DNA of 64,000 nucleotides from Cynocephalus volans (GCF_027409185.1 NC_084462.1:20249577-20313576); one strand, 5' to 3'; shown: positions 48,673 through 59,649, counted from the stretch's first letter. Numbers and translations are program-made. Notes: generated by a model not told the origin, from the sequence alone.

Positions 48673-49859
48673 AAAAAATATGCCAAGGCTATTTGAACAG
48701 GGCCTCCAGGCATCCACCAAAAAACTTAGCTACCCAAAATGCCTTCTCTGTGAGCTCCAGGAATCAGAAAAATTTTTTGTTTTAAAATCGTTTTATTTAG
48801 AGAGAAAATATCACAGCACATGTACAGAGAGCACCAGCAGCAGTCACAGCGACTCCCAGGACACATGGGGCACAGGCCCCAAGAGGGCAGCACCACCCGC
48901 CAGCTCCCGTTTCCCTGCCCGGCCCCTCATCCGTTTCTTTTTACTTTTGTTTTATCCTGTTGTGCGGAACATATTTGCCTACACATATCATAGTCATGTG
49001 TAAATGAGTCATGCGTGTTCTATTTCCTGCCGGTCCTTTATGGTTCTTGGTAAGCACGGACAAGATGGGATCACAGCGCAGTCAGGATGGCATTTGTGCT
49101 TTGGCTTAATACAAATGCCACACCCAAGCACTTCCCAGGCCCCTGTGACTGTCCTTTCGGATGGCTGGTGCTCAGCCAGCAGGGGTCCCACATTTATTTG
49201 GCCAAATCCCTGGTGGGACACAATGAAGGGACTTCATTTTTACTATTATAATGATAAACATTATTGAATACAATATAATTATTTCTGCGTTTTGAAATGT
49301 TTTCTCAAAATAAATCACAGACATGGGGTGATTGGTTCAAAAAGGTATGAACGTTTTCACAGCCCAAAAGACAAACCTACAATGGAATCAGATACCCCCA
49401 TAGGACCACAGTAAGAAGCTGGTTAACGGGCCCACCCCAGTGGGGCTGAGAGCACGCTGCTCAGCAGTGAACAAAAAGGAAGACCTGGGACGGCCTCCCT
49501 AACTTTACAAACTCACTCCGCACTTGCCTGAGGCCATCTCAAATGAGCAGAGAGAACTGGCCTGGCCAGCAGGCCGGGCTCCCAGCTCATCACCCACAAG
49601 ACCACCACAGGAAAGTGACCACTGGCAGCTGCAGCCCTTGGCTGACTGGGCCGGCACTGGGTGCCTCAGGCCAGAACACTATGCACGTTCGTGTGATCCC
49701 ATGGCAGCCTGTGAGGGCCCTGCTGCACCGAGGACAGAGAGAGGCTCCAGAAGGTTGGGTCCTGCCCAGTTGCCCACGCTGGGACCAGCCCTACATGAGC
49801 CCATCTCCACCATGTGAGCAAGGGCGTGGCTCAAGGACCTCAAGGCCTTGGCTGCTCAC

Positions 49860-49982
49860 CTTGTAGTAGTCTTGAGGCTGGAAAGGGCCCCTGGAGGGGC
49901 TGGCATGGAACACCAAGCAGAACTGGCTCAATTGTCTGAGAAACTCCCGTCGGTTTTTTGGGGGTTTTTTTTGCATGAAAAA
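49860..49982 (-). CDS. Internal coding exon of an unidentified minus-strand gene
   Basis: The acceptor 'gaatttttctctag' and donor AAG|GTGAGC (minus) enclose exactly 41 codons (phase 0 to 0). It starts FFMQKKPPKNRREFLRQLSQ, continues FCLVFHASPS and ends QPQDYYK. The upstream exon at 50177-50086 is phase-compatible across a 103-bp intron. The sequence is basic at the start, then amphipathic, with no repeat origin. It probably belongs to the same gene as 46034-45878, by strand and order only. Family not recognised. Confidence 0.5.
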
Positions 49983-50085
49983 CTAGAGAAAAATTCAAGT
50001 TAACAGCTTCTTCCCCCCAACAATAAAGGTCTAATGGCAAAGCAAAGTGACATCTTATAGAAGACACTCGTACCATAACAACTAC

Positions 50086-50177
50086 CTCCAAGGAGCAAAA
50101 AAGGCAGGCGATAGCCAAGAATGAAATGGCCAACCTGGAGCTGATGAAGGGATCCAAGGTCACAGATGCAACACTGC
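50086..50177 (-). CDS. Candidate internal exon, upstream partner of 49982-49860
   Basis: The acceptor '...gggctcacag' and donor TTGGAG|GTAGTT (minus) enclose 92 bp (phase 1 in, phase 0 out). The compatible frame is fully open: SVASVTLDPFISSRL, then the hydrophobic run AISFLAIACLFCSLE. It joins the next exon after a 103-bp intron with a pyrimidine-rich end. The antisense frame is also open (KEQKRQAIAKNEMANLEL), so the strand is not certain. Confidence 0.4.
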
Positions 50178-50229
50178 CTGTGAGCCCAGCGAATGCCAAG
50201 GGAGGCCTGAGATAGTATTCGGCATATTT

Positions 50230-51430
50230 TCTGAATTCCCTGCTAACTCTGGACGAGGGCCAACCTCGAGCAGCAGCTCCTGGAGTCAGCCCATACCCCT
50301 GCTTCTGCCTGACAACCTCCCAGCGCTAGGAAAGACACAGAGGAACAGGGAAGGATAGGCCCAGTCAAACGCCCATGTTGGCTGTCGTCGTCCCACTGAG
50401 GCACCCCATGTCCCCCAGATACAGGGACAAGTGGTAGAGGCTGCACAGCCTCCAACAATCCACAGGCGCCTTGACCCACCCCACCCACTGTGTTTTCTCA
50501 CCCAGTCCCCCACCCCAGAGATGACAACAGAGATTTCTCCATGCCCTTCCAGACACATTTCACATATATGCAAGCAAGGAAGTATATTACTCCTCTCTTC
50601 TTTTTTTCTAAACACACCCTGATTTCTCAACACTAAAAGACACTCAACATGATGACATATCGAGCTTCCTTGTTCTTGCATCAGCTGCAAATCATCCAGT
50701 GACTGGATCATTATAACTTATTTATCAGGGTTGCTGTCGACCTTCACTAAAACCAACAGTGTAGCCATGAGTAACTGTAAAAACCACACATCTAGGTCCA
50801 CTCATAGAACAAATCCTAGGGATGGGATCTGTTGGGTCAAGGGTGTGGATTTTGATCTGATGCCAGCTCACACTCCACAGAGGTGCGACGATCTACACGG
50901 CCACCTACCAGATGACAGCCCCTGTCCCCCACTTCCTCACTAACAGTCTGATTGGATGGAAAATGAAGTACTGTTGTTTTTGCTGTTACCTTTATAATGA
51001 AGCATAACACACATGGAGAACATGTGCAAGTGGGTCACGATCGAGGTGGAAGGCTGAGCACACGCACATGAGCAGGACCCACTGAGAGAACACTGGCCAC
51101 AGGCTGGAGCCCCTCAAGCGGACTCCCACTCACTGCCGCCAAGGACAGTCACAACCTGGGCTTCCAATGGAGTGGATCATTGCCTGCTTTCCAACTTTCT
51201 ATAAACAGAATTGTTCTCGGCAGAGTTTGTGTTTTTCTTATGGGTGACATGGAGTATTTTCTCTTAGGTTTAGAATTGGCTGTTCCCTTCCTATGCGTTC
51301 ATATCCTCTGCCTGTTTTGAATGGTGCTGTTTTTGTTCTTATTAATTTCTAGGATACTAATGAAATCAGACCTCTGCCTGTGATATGAGTTGCAGATTAT
51401 TTTTCCCAGTTTATCATTTTTTTCACAAAT
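50230..51430. other. No gene recognised
   Basis: Presumably intron or intergenic. Several unassigned frames of up to 141 codons on minus (50711-50286) lack domain character. No repeat was firmly identified, although 51180-51430 has AT-rich old-LINE texture. Confidence 0.4.
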
Positions 51431-51452
51431 GACTTTTAAAATCACACAAAGA

Positions 51453-51636
51453 GGGCTGGCCGGTTTGCTCAGTTGGTTACAGAGCGTGGTGCTGATAACA
51501 CCAAGGTCCAGGGTTTGATCTCTGTACTGGCCAGCCACCAAAAAAAACAAAACCAAAAACCAGGGGCTGGCTGGTTAGAATATGGTATTGATAACAAGGT
51601 CAAGGGTTCAGATTCCTGTACTGGCCAGCTGCCAAA
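51453..51636 (+). mobile_element. Two tRNA-Ile SINE monomers in tandem within one TSD
   Basis: Monomer 1 (51453-51562): GGCTGGCCGGTTTGCTCAG, CTGATAACACC, GGTTTGATCTC and GGCCAGCCACC plus A tail. Monomer 2 (51564-51636): GGCTGGCTGGTTAGAATATG, GTATTGATAACAAGG, GGTTCAGATTCC and GGCCAGCTGCC plus A tail, with a deletion in the D arm. AATCACACAAAG (about 51440-51452) and AAAACACAAAGC (51637-51648) enclose both. Either unit 2 jumped into the tail of unit 1 or they moved together. Confidence 0.88.
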
Positions 51637-51649
51637 AAAACACAAAGCC

Positions 51650-52095
51650 AAAAACAATGGTAAGTGTCCATCAAAAGATGAATGGATAAACAAAATATGG
51701 TCCACTCATTCAATGGAATATTATTCAGCTTTAAAAAGGAAGGAAATTCTGATACATGCTTCAACATGGATGTACCTTGAGAACATTATGCTAAGTGAAA
51801 TAAGTCAGTCACAAAAGGACAAATACTGCATGGTTCCACTTATATGAGGGACCTAGAGAAGTCAAGCTCATAGAGACAGTAAGTAGAATAGAGGTTGCCA
51901 GGGGCTGCAAGAGGAGGAACAGGGAGTTGTTGCTTAATGGACACACGATTCTGTTGCGTATCATTTTTAAAAGTTTCGGGTAGATAGTGGTGATGATTGC
52001 ACAATATTGTCAATGCCACTGAATCACACACTTACAAATGGCTAAAATGATAAGTACCATGTTGTGTATATTTTACAACAATTAAAACAATGACA
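51650..52095 (+). mobile_element. L1M 3' end
   Basis: 'gtgtccatcaaaagatgaat', 'ggtccactcattcaatggaa', 'ttaaaaaggaaggaaattct' and 'aagtcagtcacaaaaggac', then 'cacttacaaatggctaaaat'. This is the standard ORF2 end and 3'UTR of L1M. Confidence 0.9.
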
Positions 52096-52146
52096 ATGGT
52101 AATCCAGTTTTTCACATTTCCAGTGGGCCAAGATCATCACGTTAGA

Positions 52147-52650
52147 GTATTAGTTTGCCAGAGCTGCTGTAACAAAGCACCATGGAGTGGGCAACTTCAA
52201 CAACAGATTTGAAGGGCTGGCCGGTTAGCTCAGTTGGTCAGAGCGTGGTGCTGATAACACCAAGGTCCAGGGTTCCATCCCTGTACTGGCCAGCCGTAAA
52301 AAAAAACCCACAGATTTGTCTGCTCACAATTCTGTAGGCCAGAAGCCCCTGTGGCAGGGTTGGTTTCTCCTGAGGCTTCGCACCCTGGACCACAGATGGC
52401 CACCTTCTCCCTGTGTCATCACCTGGCCTTTTCTCTGTGCACACGCATCCCTGGTGTACCTCTGTGTCCAAACTTCCTCTTCTTATAAGGACATAAGTCA
52501 GACTGGATTAGAGCCCCCCCGCTTAACAGCCTCATTTTAACTTAATCACCTCTTTAAAGACCCTGTCTCAAAATACAGTCACATTTTGAGGTACTAGGAG
52601 TCAGGGCTTCAACGGATGAATTTGGGGGGCCACATTTCAGCCCATAACAG
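52147..52650 (-). mobile_element. MaLR (MLT1-type) solo LTR, antisense
   Basis: 'gtattagtttgccagagctg', 'ctgtaacaaagcaccatgg', [SINE], 'cacaattctgtaggccagaa', 'cttcttataaggacataagt', 'acctctttaaagaccctgtc' and 'tttcagcccataaca'. It is a sister copy to the LTR at 29222-31174. Confidence 0.88.
52211..52309 (+). mobile_element. Monomeric tRNA-Ile SINE
   Basis: GGCTGGCCGGTTAGCTCAG, GCGTGGTGCTGATAACACC, B box GGTTCCATCC, GGCCAGCCG plus A tail. Perfect TSD ACAGATTT at 52203-52210 and 52310-52317, within the antisense LTR. Confidence 0.94.
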
Positions 52651-52674
52651 AGAGTGAGTGAGGAAAAAAAAGGT

Positions 52675-53145
52675 GCACATGTCGTTGTTGGGAATGTAAA
52701 CTGGTCACCCTCCCCAGAGGTCCTTTGGCACCACTGGCCAATTTAAACCCATGTCTCAGAGCTGGTAATCCCATTTCTAAGACTGGATCCTGTAGAAATG
52801 CCCACACATGGCACAATGCCTGTAGGAGAATGTTTCTGTGGCAGGGGCTTTAACAGTAACACTGGAAATAACCAAAGCACCCATCAATCCACGTGGGGCT
52901 CAGTCTAACCAATCACAGTCCGCCAGAAAACAAAAAGCTAACCCTTCAGAGGATTGAGGGGCAGCGCTATTAATACTGAACGTGGAAGAGATGTGCTAGA
53001 ATCCCCTGCTCTAGGATTAAACATGAGGAAAGGGACAAATAGAGACACAGGTGTGCTTATCTGTGGAAGGATGCAGAAGAAGCCAGTAAGAGTCGCTGCC
53101 CCTGGAAGTGGGAACAGAAGCGCAGAATGGGAGGAAACTCAGTGT
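52675..53145 (+). mobile_element. Old L1 (L1ME-like) 3' fragment
   Basis: 'gttgttgggaatgtaaactg', 'cagagctggtaatcccattt' and 'ggaaataaccaaagcaccca' follow old L1ME ORF2-end order. Very diverged. Confidence 0.6.
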
Positions 53146-53147
53146 TA

Positions 53148-53525
53148 TGAATTAAATGTCTACATCCCCACACCCCAAAGTCGTATGCTGAAGCCCTATC
53201 TCCCAATGGGATAGATTTGGGGATGGGCCTTTGGGAGGTGATTAGGTTTCGATGAGGGCATGAGGATGAAGCCCTCTCGATGGCATTAGTGTCCTTATAA
53301 GAAGAGGAAGAGATACCAGAGCTCCTTCTCTCTGCTCTGTGAGGATACGGTATGAAGAAAGCCAGTCGTCTGCAAGACAGAAAGTGGGCTTCACCAGGAA
53401 CCAAATCTGCCAGCCCCTTAATCTTGGACTTTCCAGCCTCCAGAACTGGGAGCAATAAATGTCTGCTGTTTAAGCCCCCTAGTCTATGGTATTTTGTTAG
53501 AGCAGTCCCCCACAGATTAATACTC
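53148..53525 (+). mobile_element. MaLR (MST/MLT1-type) solo LTR, sense
   Basis: 'gttatgaattaaatgtctac', 'gcctttgggaggtgattagg', 'gtgtccttataagaagagg', 'cttggactttccagcctcc' and 'ctagtctatggtattttgtt'. This is a textbook MaLR LTR order, with an AATAAA at about 53453. Confidence 0.88.
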
Positions 53526-53594
53526 ATTTTTACTGAACTTTTGGTACTTCATTTTTAAATTTCATATAATTTTTATAATTTAAAAATTAGTCAA

Positions 53595-53688
53595 GGGCCG
53601 GCCCTTGACTCACTTGGGAGAGCGTGGTGCTGACAACACCAAGTCAAGGGTTAAGATCCCCTTACCGGTCATCTTTTAAAAAAAAAAA
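53595..53688 (+). mobile_element. Single-unit SINE built from dimer-subtype ends
   Basis: GGGCCGGCCCTTGACTCAC, then directly GCGTGGTGCTGACAACACC, AAGTCAAGGGTTAAGATCC and TTACCGGTCATCTTTT plus A. The 5' end is left-unit and the 3' end is right-unit, so it is a dimer collapsed to one unit (unequal recombination or RT jump). Perfect TSD AAAAATTAGTCAA at 53582-53594 and 53689-53701. Confidence 0.93.
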
Positions 53689-53841
53689 AAAAATTAGTCA
53701 AAACCAAAAATAGACTAGATTATTTAACAGCTTATATAAATTTGGACTTCCCCTCAAATAGTTATGTAGTATTTCACATGGTGAAATGTAATTTAGATTA
53801 ATTTTATATTTATGGATTTGACTTTTTTTAAAAATTGGGGG

Positions 53842-54430
53842 GCCCCTCCTAGGGGCCCAGGGCATCAAGCCAGGTACCAGACCCCCCGCCCATACTCAGG
53901 CACACCACCAGAGCCAAGGAGCATGCCAAAAACATCACCTCTGTGTGGGTGGCCCACCACAGCCACCACAGTAACAACCATGGCTGCCGTGAAAGTGGCT
54001 AGACGCCACAACCACCACACAGATGGTCCACCAGCCACTGGAGTGCACTGACACAAGGAGAGTCACCAGCAGAGACCGAAGAAAAGAAGAGGATGTCTCT
54101 CTCCACAAAGCCCGTTCCAGAGTGACAGAAGAAGCATCTGCTCTGTGATAATATTGGGGGACATGAACACACCTGTCAGCATTGGACAGATCATCTAGGC
54201 AACAAATCAACAGAGTAACCATTACTCTTTCAGAAGGAGAGAAGAAATCTAGGGTTATCAGTGGTGGGAGGGGGCAGGGAGAGGGGGATAGGGAGAGATT
54301 GGACAAGGGGCATAGAGAATAAGTACAATTTGTAACAATATACATACTAGTAATATTGATCTGATCAACATATGTCAACACTGAATCCCAAAAATATGTA
54401 TATTCAATTATAATTCAATAAAAAAAAAAA
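53842..54430 (+). mobile_element. Composite SVA-like non-autonomous retroelement (novel candidate)
   Basis: A roughly 590-bp unit with three parts. (1) 53842-54110 is a GC-rich, CCA/ACC-rich segment with no recognised origin. (2) About 54110-54230 is a fragment of L1 ORF2 endonuclease ('tgataatattgggggacatg', motif GDMNTPVSIGQI, comparable to the GDFNTP block of L1). (3) 54245-54430 is a G-rich tract (GGGAGGGGGCAGGGAGAGGG), then an AT-rich end with AATAAA directly before an A12 tail. Near-identical AAAAATTGGGGGG duplications flank it (53830-53842, 54428-54440), after a T-run, as expected for L1-driven insertion. No frame spans it. The similar G-rich 3'UTR tract in the young L1 suggests that the 3' part came from a related L1. 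Confidence 0.65.
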
Positions 54431-54944
54431 ATTGGGGGGGGTTATAAGTGGAGCTCTAAGCTGATCCCTAAAGATTCTGACTTTGGCTCTGCCTTGGGTC
54501 TAGAAAGATGCTTAATGTCTGCAGCTGCATTTATTTTCCCCAAAATCTCCTTGGGTTGCTCCCCTGAACCAAGAAAGTTCTCCTTCATGGCTTCCAGCCT
54601 AAGTTCTCCTTACACGGTAGAGACCCAGGCTAAGGACCCAGCAAGGCAGCAGGCAGTGACAATGTGCCTGCTCAACCTGAGACACACAGAGGGCATCTGA
54701 GGGGCACCTCCAACCACTAATCGGCTCCAGAAGCCCACCCACCTCCTGCCCCAGAACCCAAGCTCCATCACGAGAGTTGATAATCTGACTGAAGACAGCT
54801 CTGACTGTACTTGAAACAGGCATGTCTCAGCCTTGGAGCCTCGAGGAGGACACCAGGGCTGAACCTGCCCACTGCCTACCCAAGAGCCCCCAGCCTCAGG
54901 CAGGTGTGTCCCCAGGAAGCAGAGCAATTCAAAAGACAGCAGAC

Positions 54945-55395
54945 AGAGGCAGCATAGGTGTCCATAAGCTGATGAATGGACAGACAAAACGGGGTCTGTC
55001 CATCTACTGGAATACCATTCAGCCTTAAAAAGGAAGGAAATTCTGACACATGCCACAACATGGGTAAAGCTTGAGGACATTATGCTAAGTAAAATAAGCC
55101 AGACACAAAAGGACAGATACTACATGACTGTCCTTCTATGAGGTACCTAGTGTAGTCAAACTCAGAGAGACAGAGGTAGATGGTGGTTGCCAGGGGCTGG
55201 GGAAAGGGAGAGAGTGGGGAGTCAGCGTTTAACGGATGGAGAGTTTCTGTTCGGGATGAGAAGAGTCTGGGTACAGACAGTGGTGATGGGTACACAACAC
55301 TGTAAATTTAATTAATGCCCCTGAACCGAACAGTTGCAAATGGTTAAAATAAATGACAAATATTATGTTAAGGACACTTTACCATGATAAAAAGA
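54945..55395 (+). mobile_element. L1M 3' end
   Basis: 'ggtgtccataagctgatgaa', 'taccattcagccttaaaaag', 'gaaattctgacacatgccac', 'gaggacattatgctaagtaa', 'ggtggttgccaggggctggg' and 'gcaaatggttaaaataaatg'. 5'-truncated L1M with its 3'UTR. Confidence 0.9.
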
Positions 55396-55399
55396 AAAA

Positions 55400-56200
55400 T
55401 TAAAAGAGCAGAACAGAAAAACAAGGGGGGGGTGATGCTCACCACTATAACCCTGGTGACCAGGCATCACCCGACCGTTAGCCCCACAGAGCTATTGTTA
55501 CCAGTCTCTAGAGTCCCAAAGCCAGCAGCACCCACGTCCCATTGTTCCCAGATCTTTACTCAAACCATTCCTCCAAGAGACTCCTAAGAAAAGGGAGGTA
55601 CAAAGACCATGGTAGAGAGAGAACAATGGAACAAAACTGCTCTCTAGTCACAGAAGAAAAAACAGCCACTCTGCTGCATCTTCCCTGAAGGAGCACCTGC
55701 CACTGGCGCCAGGAGGTCCTCGACAATGTCAAGTGCTGCTGTGGCACGTGCCCATGTGGAGTCTGGCCACAGACCAGGAGCCCTCGGGCACAACCCGAGG
55801 CTGCCCACTGAGCCACAATGTGATCTGGGCCGTGGATTCCTTACCTGGAAAACAAGGGGCTGCGGTGGCAATGGGAGAATTCCCAGCGACCCATCTGCTG
55901 CTCTATACCCAGATCACCAAAGAAAGACTCCTTGATGGCAGGAAGTCTCCTACCAGATGTGGCCAAAACCCATCATAGGGTGCCCCTCTGGTGGCCTGGA
56001 CAACACTGACCACAGGAGATCTCATCAGCAAACATCTTTCATGCACTCAGGAGTAACCAGGGGCCACAGTCCAGATCTCTAAGGTCCTTTCCTGACCCCC
56101 ACAGGCAGCAGTCACTGCAGGTGTCCCACAGCACCCTGGCCCCTCATCCAAGGCCTGCCCATTCCCAGATCCAGCCCCTTGGGTATCCTTCACAGAGCCA
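55400..56200. other. No gene recognised; possible intron
   Basis: No repeat or exon that I can defend. A minus-strand stretch at 55950-55840 has an open frame before a GTAAGG donor (TTTTCCAG|GTAAGG), but no convincing acceptor. Confidence 0.35.
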
Positions 56201-56208
56201 GAACTCAC

Positions 56209-56311
56209 CAGCCACGAAGCTGTGAGTCCAGGCCATGGTTTCCCCCATTGAACCCACAGAAGCAAGGCCCCGTTGGTCTTGTAATTGCTGGCGTGCATTC
56301 AGGTGGGCATT
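56209..56311 (-). CDS. Weak candidate exon, minus strand
   Basis: The acceptor 'tttgtccttcctccccag' and donor GGCTG|GTGAGT (minus) enclose 103 bp. Two frames stay open: NAHLNARQQLQDQRGLASVG... (phase 0) and KCPPECTPAITRPTGPCFCG... (phase 1, compatible with the exon at 56583-56451). Good splice sites, unknown family. It may be chance. Confidence 0.3.
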
Positions 56312-56450
56312 CTGGGGAGGAAGGACAAACTGCTCCTAGAACCTGCCACAAAACAGCAGTGAGCCAAGTGATTCACGCCGGACTTCAACCGCCTCCTTTA
56401 GAAGCAATTAAGGCTACAAAACAGCACTAAATCCATTTTTCAAAACCTAC

Positions 56451-56583
56451 TTTCAACTCTAAAGCTCTCAGTGTTTGCCAGACTTAAACAATTTATTGCT
56501 CCATCTGTAAACTCGCTTCTGGACATGTTTGTACAAAAGGCACAGATGCAGTTCTCTGGGTTTTCCTGGCATAAGTGGCACGT
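56451..56583 (-). CDS. Weak candidate Cys-rich exon, minus strand
   Basis: The acceptor 'gagggcctcctgctcag' and donor GTTGAAA|GTAGGT (minus) enclose 44 codons plus one base. The phase-0 frame reads TCHLCQENPENCICAFCTNM and continues SRSEFTDGAINCLSLANTE. The C-x2-C and C-x-C-x2-C spacing could suggest metal binding. The next exon (56311-56209) joins in frame after a 139-bp intron. The donor is mediocre and I recognise no family. Confidence 0.25.
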
Positions 56584-56899
56584 CTGAGCAGGAGGCCCTC
56601 AAGCCACAGGCCCCAGACCTGTGGCCCTGAGCCCAGGAGCTCACCAGGAACATGCCAGCAGAGTCAGGAGCCAGTGCTTACAGCTCTGGCAAACCAGGAA
56701 CATGTGGCAATCATGTGCTTCATGTTATGCAGGATGAGCCTGAGGCTGGCAACGTGTCTGTCAGGAGCACAGGGCCACATGCCTCACAATACCAAGCTGA
56801 GAAACACACTCCAGGACCACTTTGGGGAAGGAATTTCCACATGGGTCTTAGAGACAAAGAGTGATGTGACCCGTATGGTGGGACGTTAGACCCGAGTAA

Positions 56900-59560
56900 C
56901 CCCATCCTGTCGGGAACTAGAGGACCTTGCCTCCTCCCACCAGGGGAAAGGGGCTCCTGAGCATTCTGGAGAAAGGAGGCTGCACAGCTCCAACAACAGG
57001 CCTCTTGGGCCAACAAACCAGCAGTGGTCATGGACAAGCCAGCATGCAGTACCTGGACCTACTGGGAGGGATGGGCCCTGACCAGGGAGCGGAAGGCCGT
57101 GGTGCCCTGAAGGTATCTGGCCCGTGAAGTATATTATTCCTGCAAAGCACCGGCCCACCTTCAGAGCTGGCACGTCCTCTCCATGAATGGCCCTGCTGTA
57201 ACATCCATTCCCTGGCTCAGGCCCCTCTTACAAGGTCTGGAGACAGGAACTGGAACATCCCAGAAGCAGGATATGACTCTTAGAGACCCTAAGGTCCCTG
57301 ATTCAGAGAAACCTGGCTGCAGGAAGTAGCTGCCCCTTCCCAAGCCCCATCCACACTGTCCTGCCCAGGCATGGGCAGGGGTCACTGTGAAGAAGCCTGA
57401 AGTCATGCCTTCCAGGAGCTGCCTCCTGGCCCCTGACCCGGGGAGTCTTTGGCACAGTCTTTTCTGCCCCACCATCCTGCTTCCCTGAAGTAACTGCCTC
57501 TCCCGATCGGACAGGAAACCGCGGTTTATTACAGAGGCACTAGAAGGAGGTGTAGCAGGCCACACACGGCACCACAGACCGGGCAATCCTCAAAACCTCT
57601 CAAAGCTGGTTTCTTCATCTGCAAAGTAGAGAGAAGGCGCTGCCACCACATATGGTTGGGGGGACCACCAGCATTCACCCAGGGTGGGCAGAGAGTTGGT
57701 GGTGATTCCACCACCAGGTACAGCAGTGCCTCGAAGATGTTGCTATTTCACAGTAGGAAACAGTGGCTCAGGGAAGGAAGTGACTCACTCAGAGTCACAG
57801 AACCAGAAAGCGAGGGAGCCCAGCCTGTGGGCTTTGAGGTGCGAGGCTGGTTTAACCTCAGCAGGATGCCACATGGGCCAAAGAGTCTCAGTTGTTGTCA
57901 CTCCCTGTAGGAAACCAAAAGAAACCCACGGCTGGTGACACAGTGCTCTCTCCCCCACCCCAGATGCCACAAAGCCTGGTAGGACACATTCCTAAGTGGG
58001 ACAACCCATGAAAACCGGGAATGTTCTGAACTTCCCCTTGAAGGGTCCCCCATGCAAGCAGCATCTGGGCAAGGCGGGTGGTGAGGTGAGCAGCCCTGAG
58101 AGGAAGAATGAAGGATGGTCCCTCAAAAGAGGGCCACATGCTCCTGCCCCAGTCCTGACACTCCCCACTTTGGCCCACGTAAATAGGCAGGATGGCTGCA
58201 CCAAATTAACTCAACCATAACGGGACACCTCGGGGGGTTCTCAGAGAGACAGGAAGAGGATCAGACAGAGAGGCTGCTGAGGCCACTGGGCAGGGTGTCC
58301 CTGAGGTCAGGAGGGAGGTGGAGGCGAACACCCCAATGCGAAGGATGTGGGGTATTTCCAGGGCAGGGAGTGGGCAGGTGGGAGAGCTTTGCCTCGCTCC
58401 ACAGAGAGGCCACAAAACCCTCTGGTGCCCACAAGGAGCTGCTGCTCACTGAGGCATTTCCCCAACCTCTAAATCCAGACCTGGCGCAGGGGTGACTGAA
58501 GAGGCCCAAGGCGGGGAGCATGCAGAAGAAAGCTGATCCAAAACCCAGCAGGGGCCAAATGCTACAAGAAGACAGAAAAGGTCCGGAGATCTAAGTGGCA
58601 CTTGAAAGAACCAAGTCAAGATGCAAAACGTCAAGAAACAGAATGACTGTTGTTTGAGGCGCCTTGCTTAGTGCTTCCCCCACACACCTCCCACCGCCAT
58701 GACCACCAGCAGTGTCTCACACTGGCCTGACCACCGAGGACACAGAGGCAAGCGCCTGAGGCCAGCTGCCTCCCAAGAGGTGGAGCCAGGGCCCAAAGCC
58801 AGGTCCAGTAGGGCCAGAGCTGTGGGTCTTGGCACCAAACCCACAAAGGGCACGACCACGGGAAGCAACAACTGCCCACAACCCCATCCTGATAGGTATG
58901 TGAAGGTAAGTTTTGGGCAGTAGGCAGGAAGGAGCTGACAGTGAAAAGAGGCAAGATGAGGCAGCAACAGGACAACAGATGCGACATAGCCCTGCTGGCC
59001 AAGTCATGGAGAAACAGACGAGACCTCAACGCCACACAAGTGAGGGCACAGGTGAGCAACAGAAGAGCCAGGGGCCGGGTCTTCCCTCTCACTCAATAAT
59101 CCTCTGACCTCTCAAGGCAGGGAAGAGGGTGAGAAAAAGAAAGGCACTGGAAAAAGTGACCACAGATCCCAGCTTTTTCCCTTTCACATCATCCCCTGGT
59201 GGAAGGCGGGCCTGGAAGAAAGAAGAGGCGGGGCGGGCTGCTTCCCGTGAGCCACGGCGCCACCTCCCGAGGCCCTGCGGAAGAACACCTGGGGCGCAGC
59301 TGCCCACTCCTGAGTCCTGCTGTTCTGGACAAGGGCGAGGACCTGACACCAACAGCAAAGCTGCAGGTGCCCTCGTGCCGGTAGAGTGCCACCACAGTCC
59401 CAAGCCATGCAGAGCCAACCTGGAAAGCCTGCCACAGACCATGCTGCACAGCTAGGACCTGCAGTGGAGCCAACAGGACAGACAACTGGGAGCCAGAGCA
59501 GAGCCAAACATGGGTAGCAGAAGTCACCAGGAAGATATCGCGCAGCCGCCCATGGAAGGG
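56900..59560. other. No gene recognised; scattered MIR pieces
   Basis: MIR-core fragments occur at about 57590-57625 ('ttcttcatctgcaaagtaga', plus) and about 57745-57810 ('cacagtaggaaacagtggct', minus). The rest is unassigned GC-rich DNA with chance frames of up to 153 codons. No CpG island or promoter-like feature stands out. Confidence 0.45.
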
Positions 59561-59649
59561 GCATCTTCCATTGGCTTTGGATCTATATCTCAGCCCTGCC
59601 AAATGCCAGCACAGCTGGAAGAGGAAGGCTTTCAGCAAACCTGGGTCTG

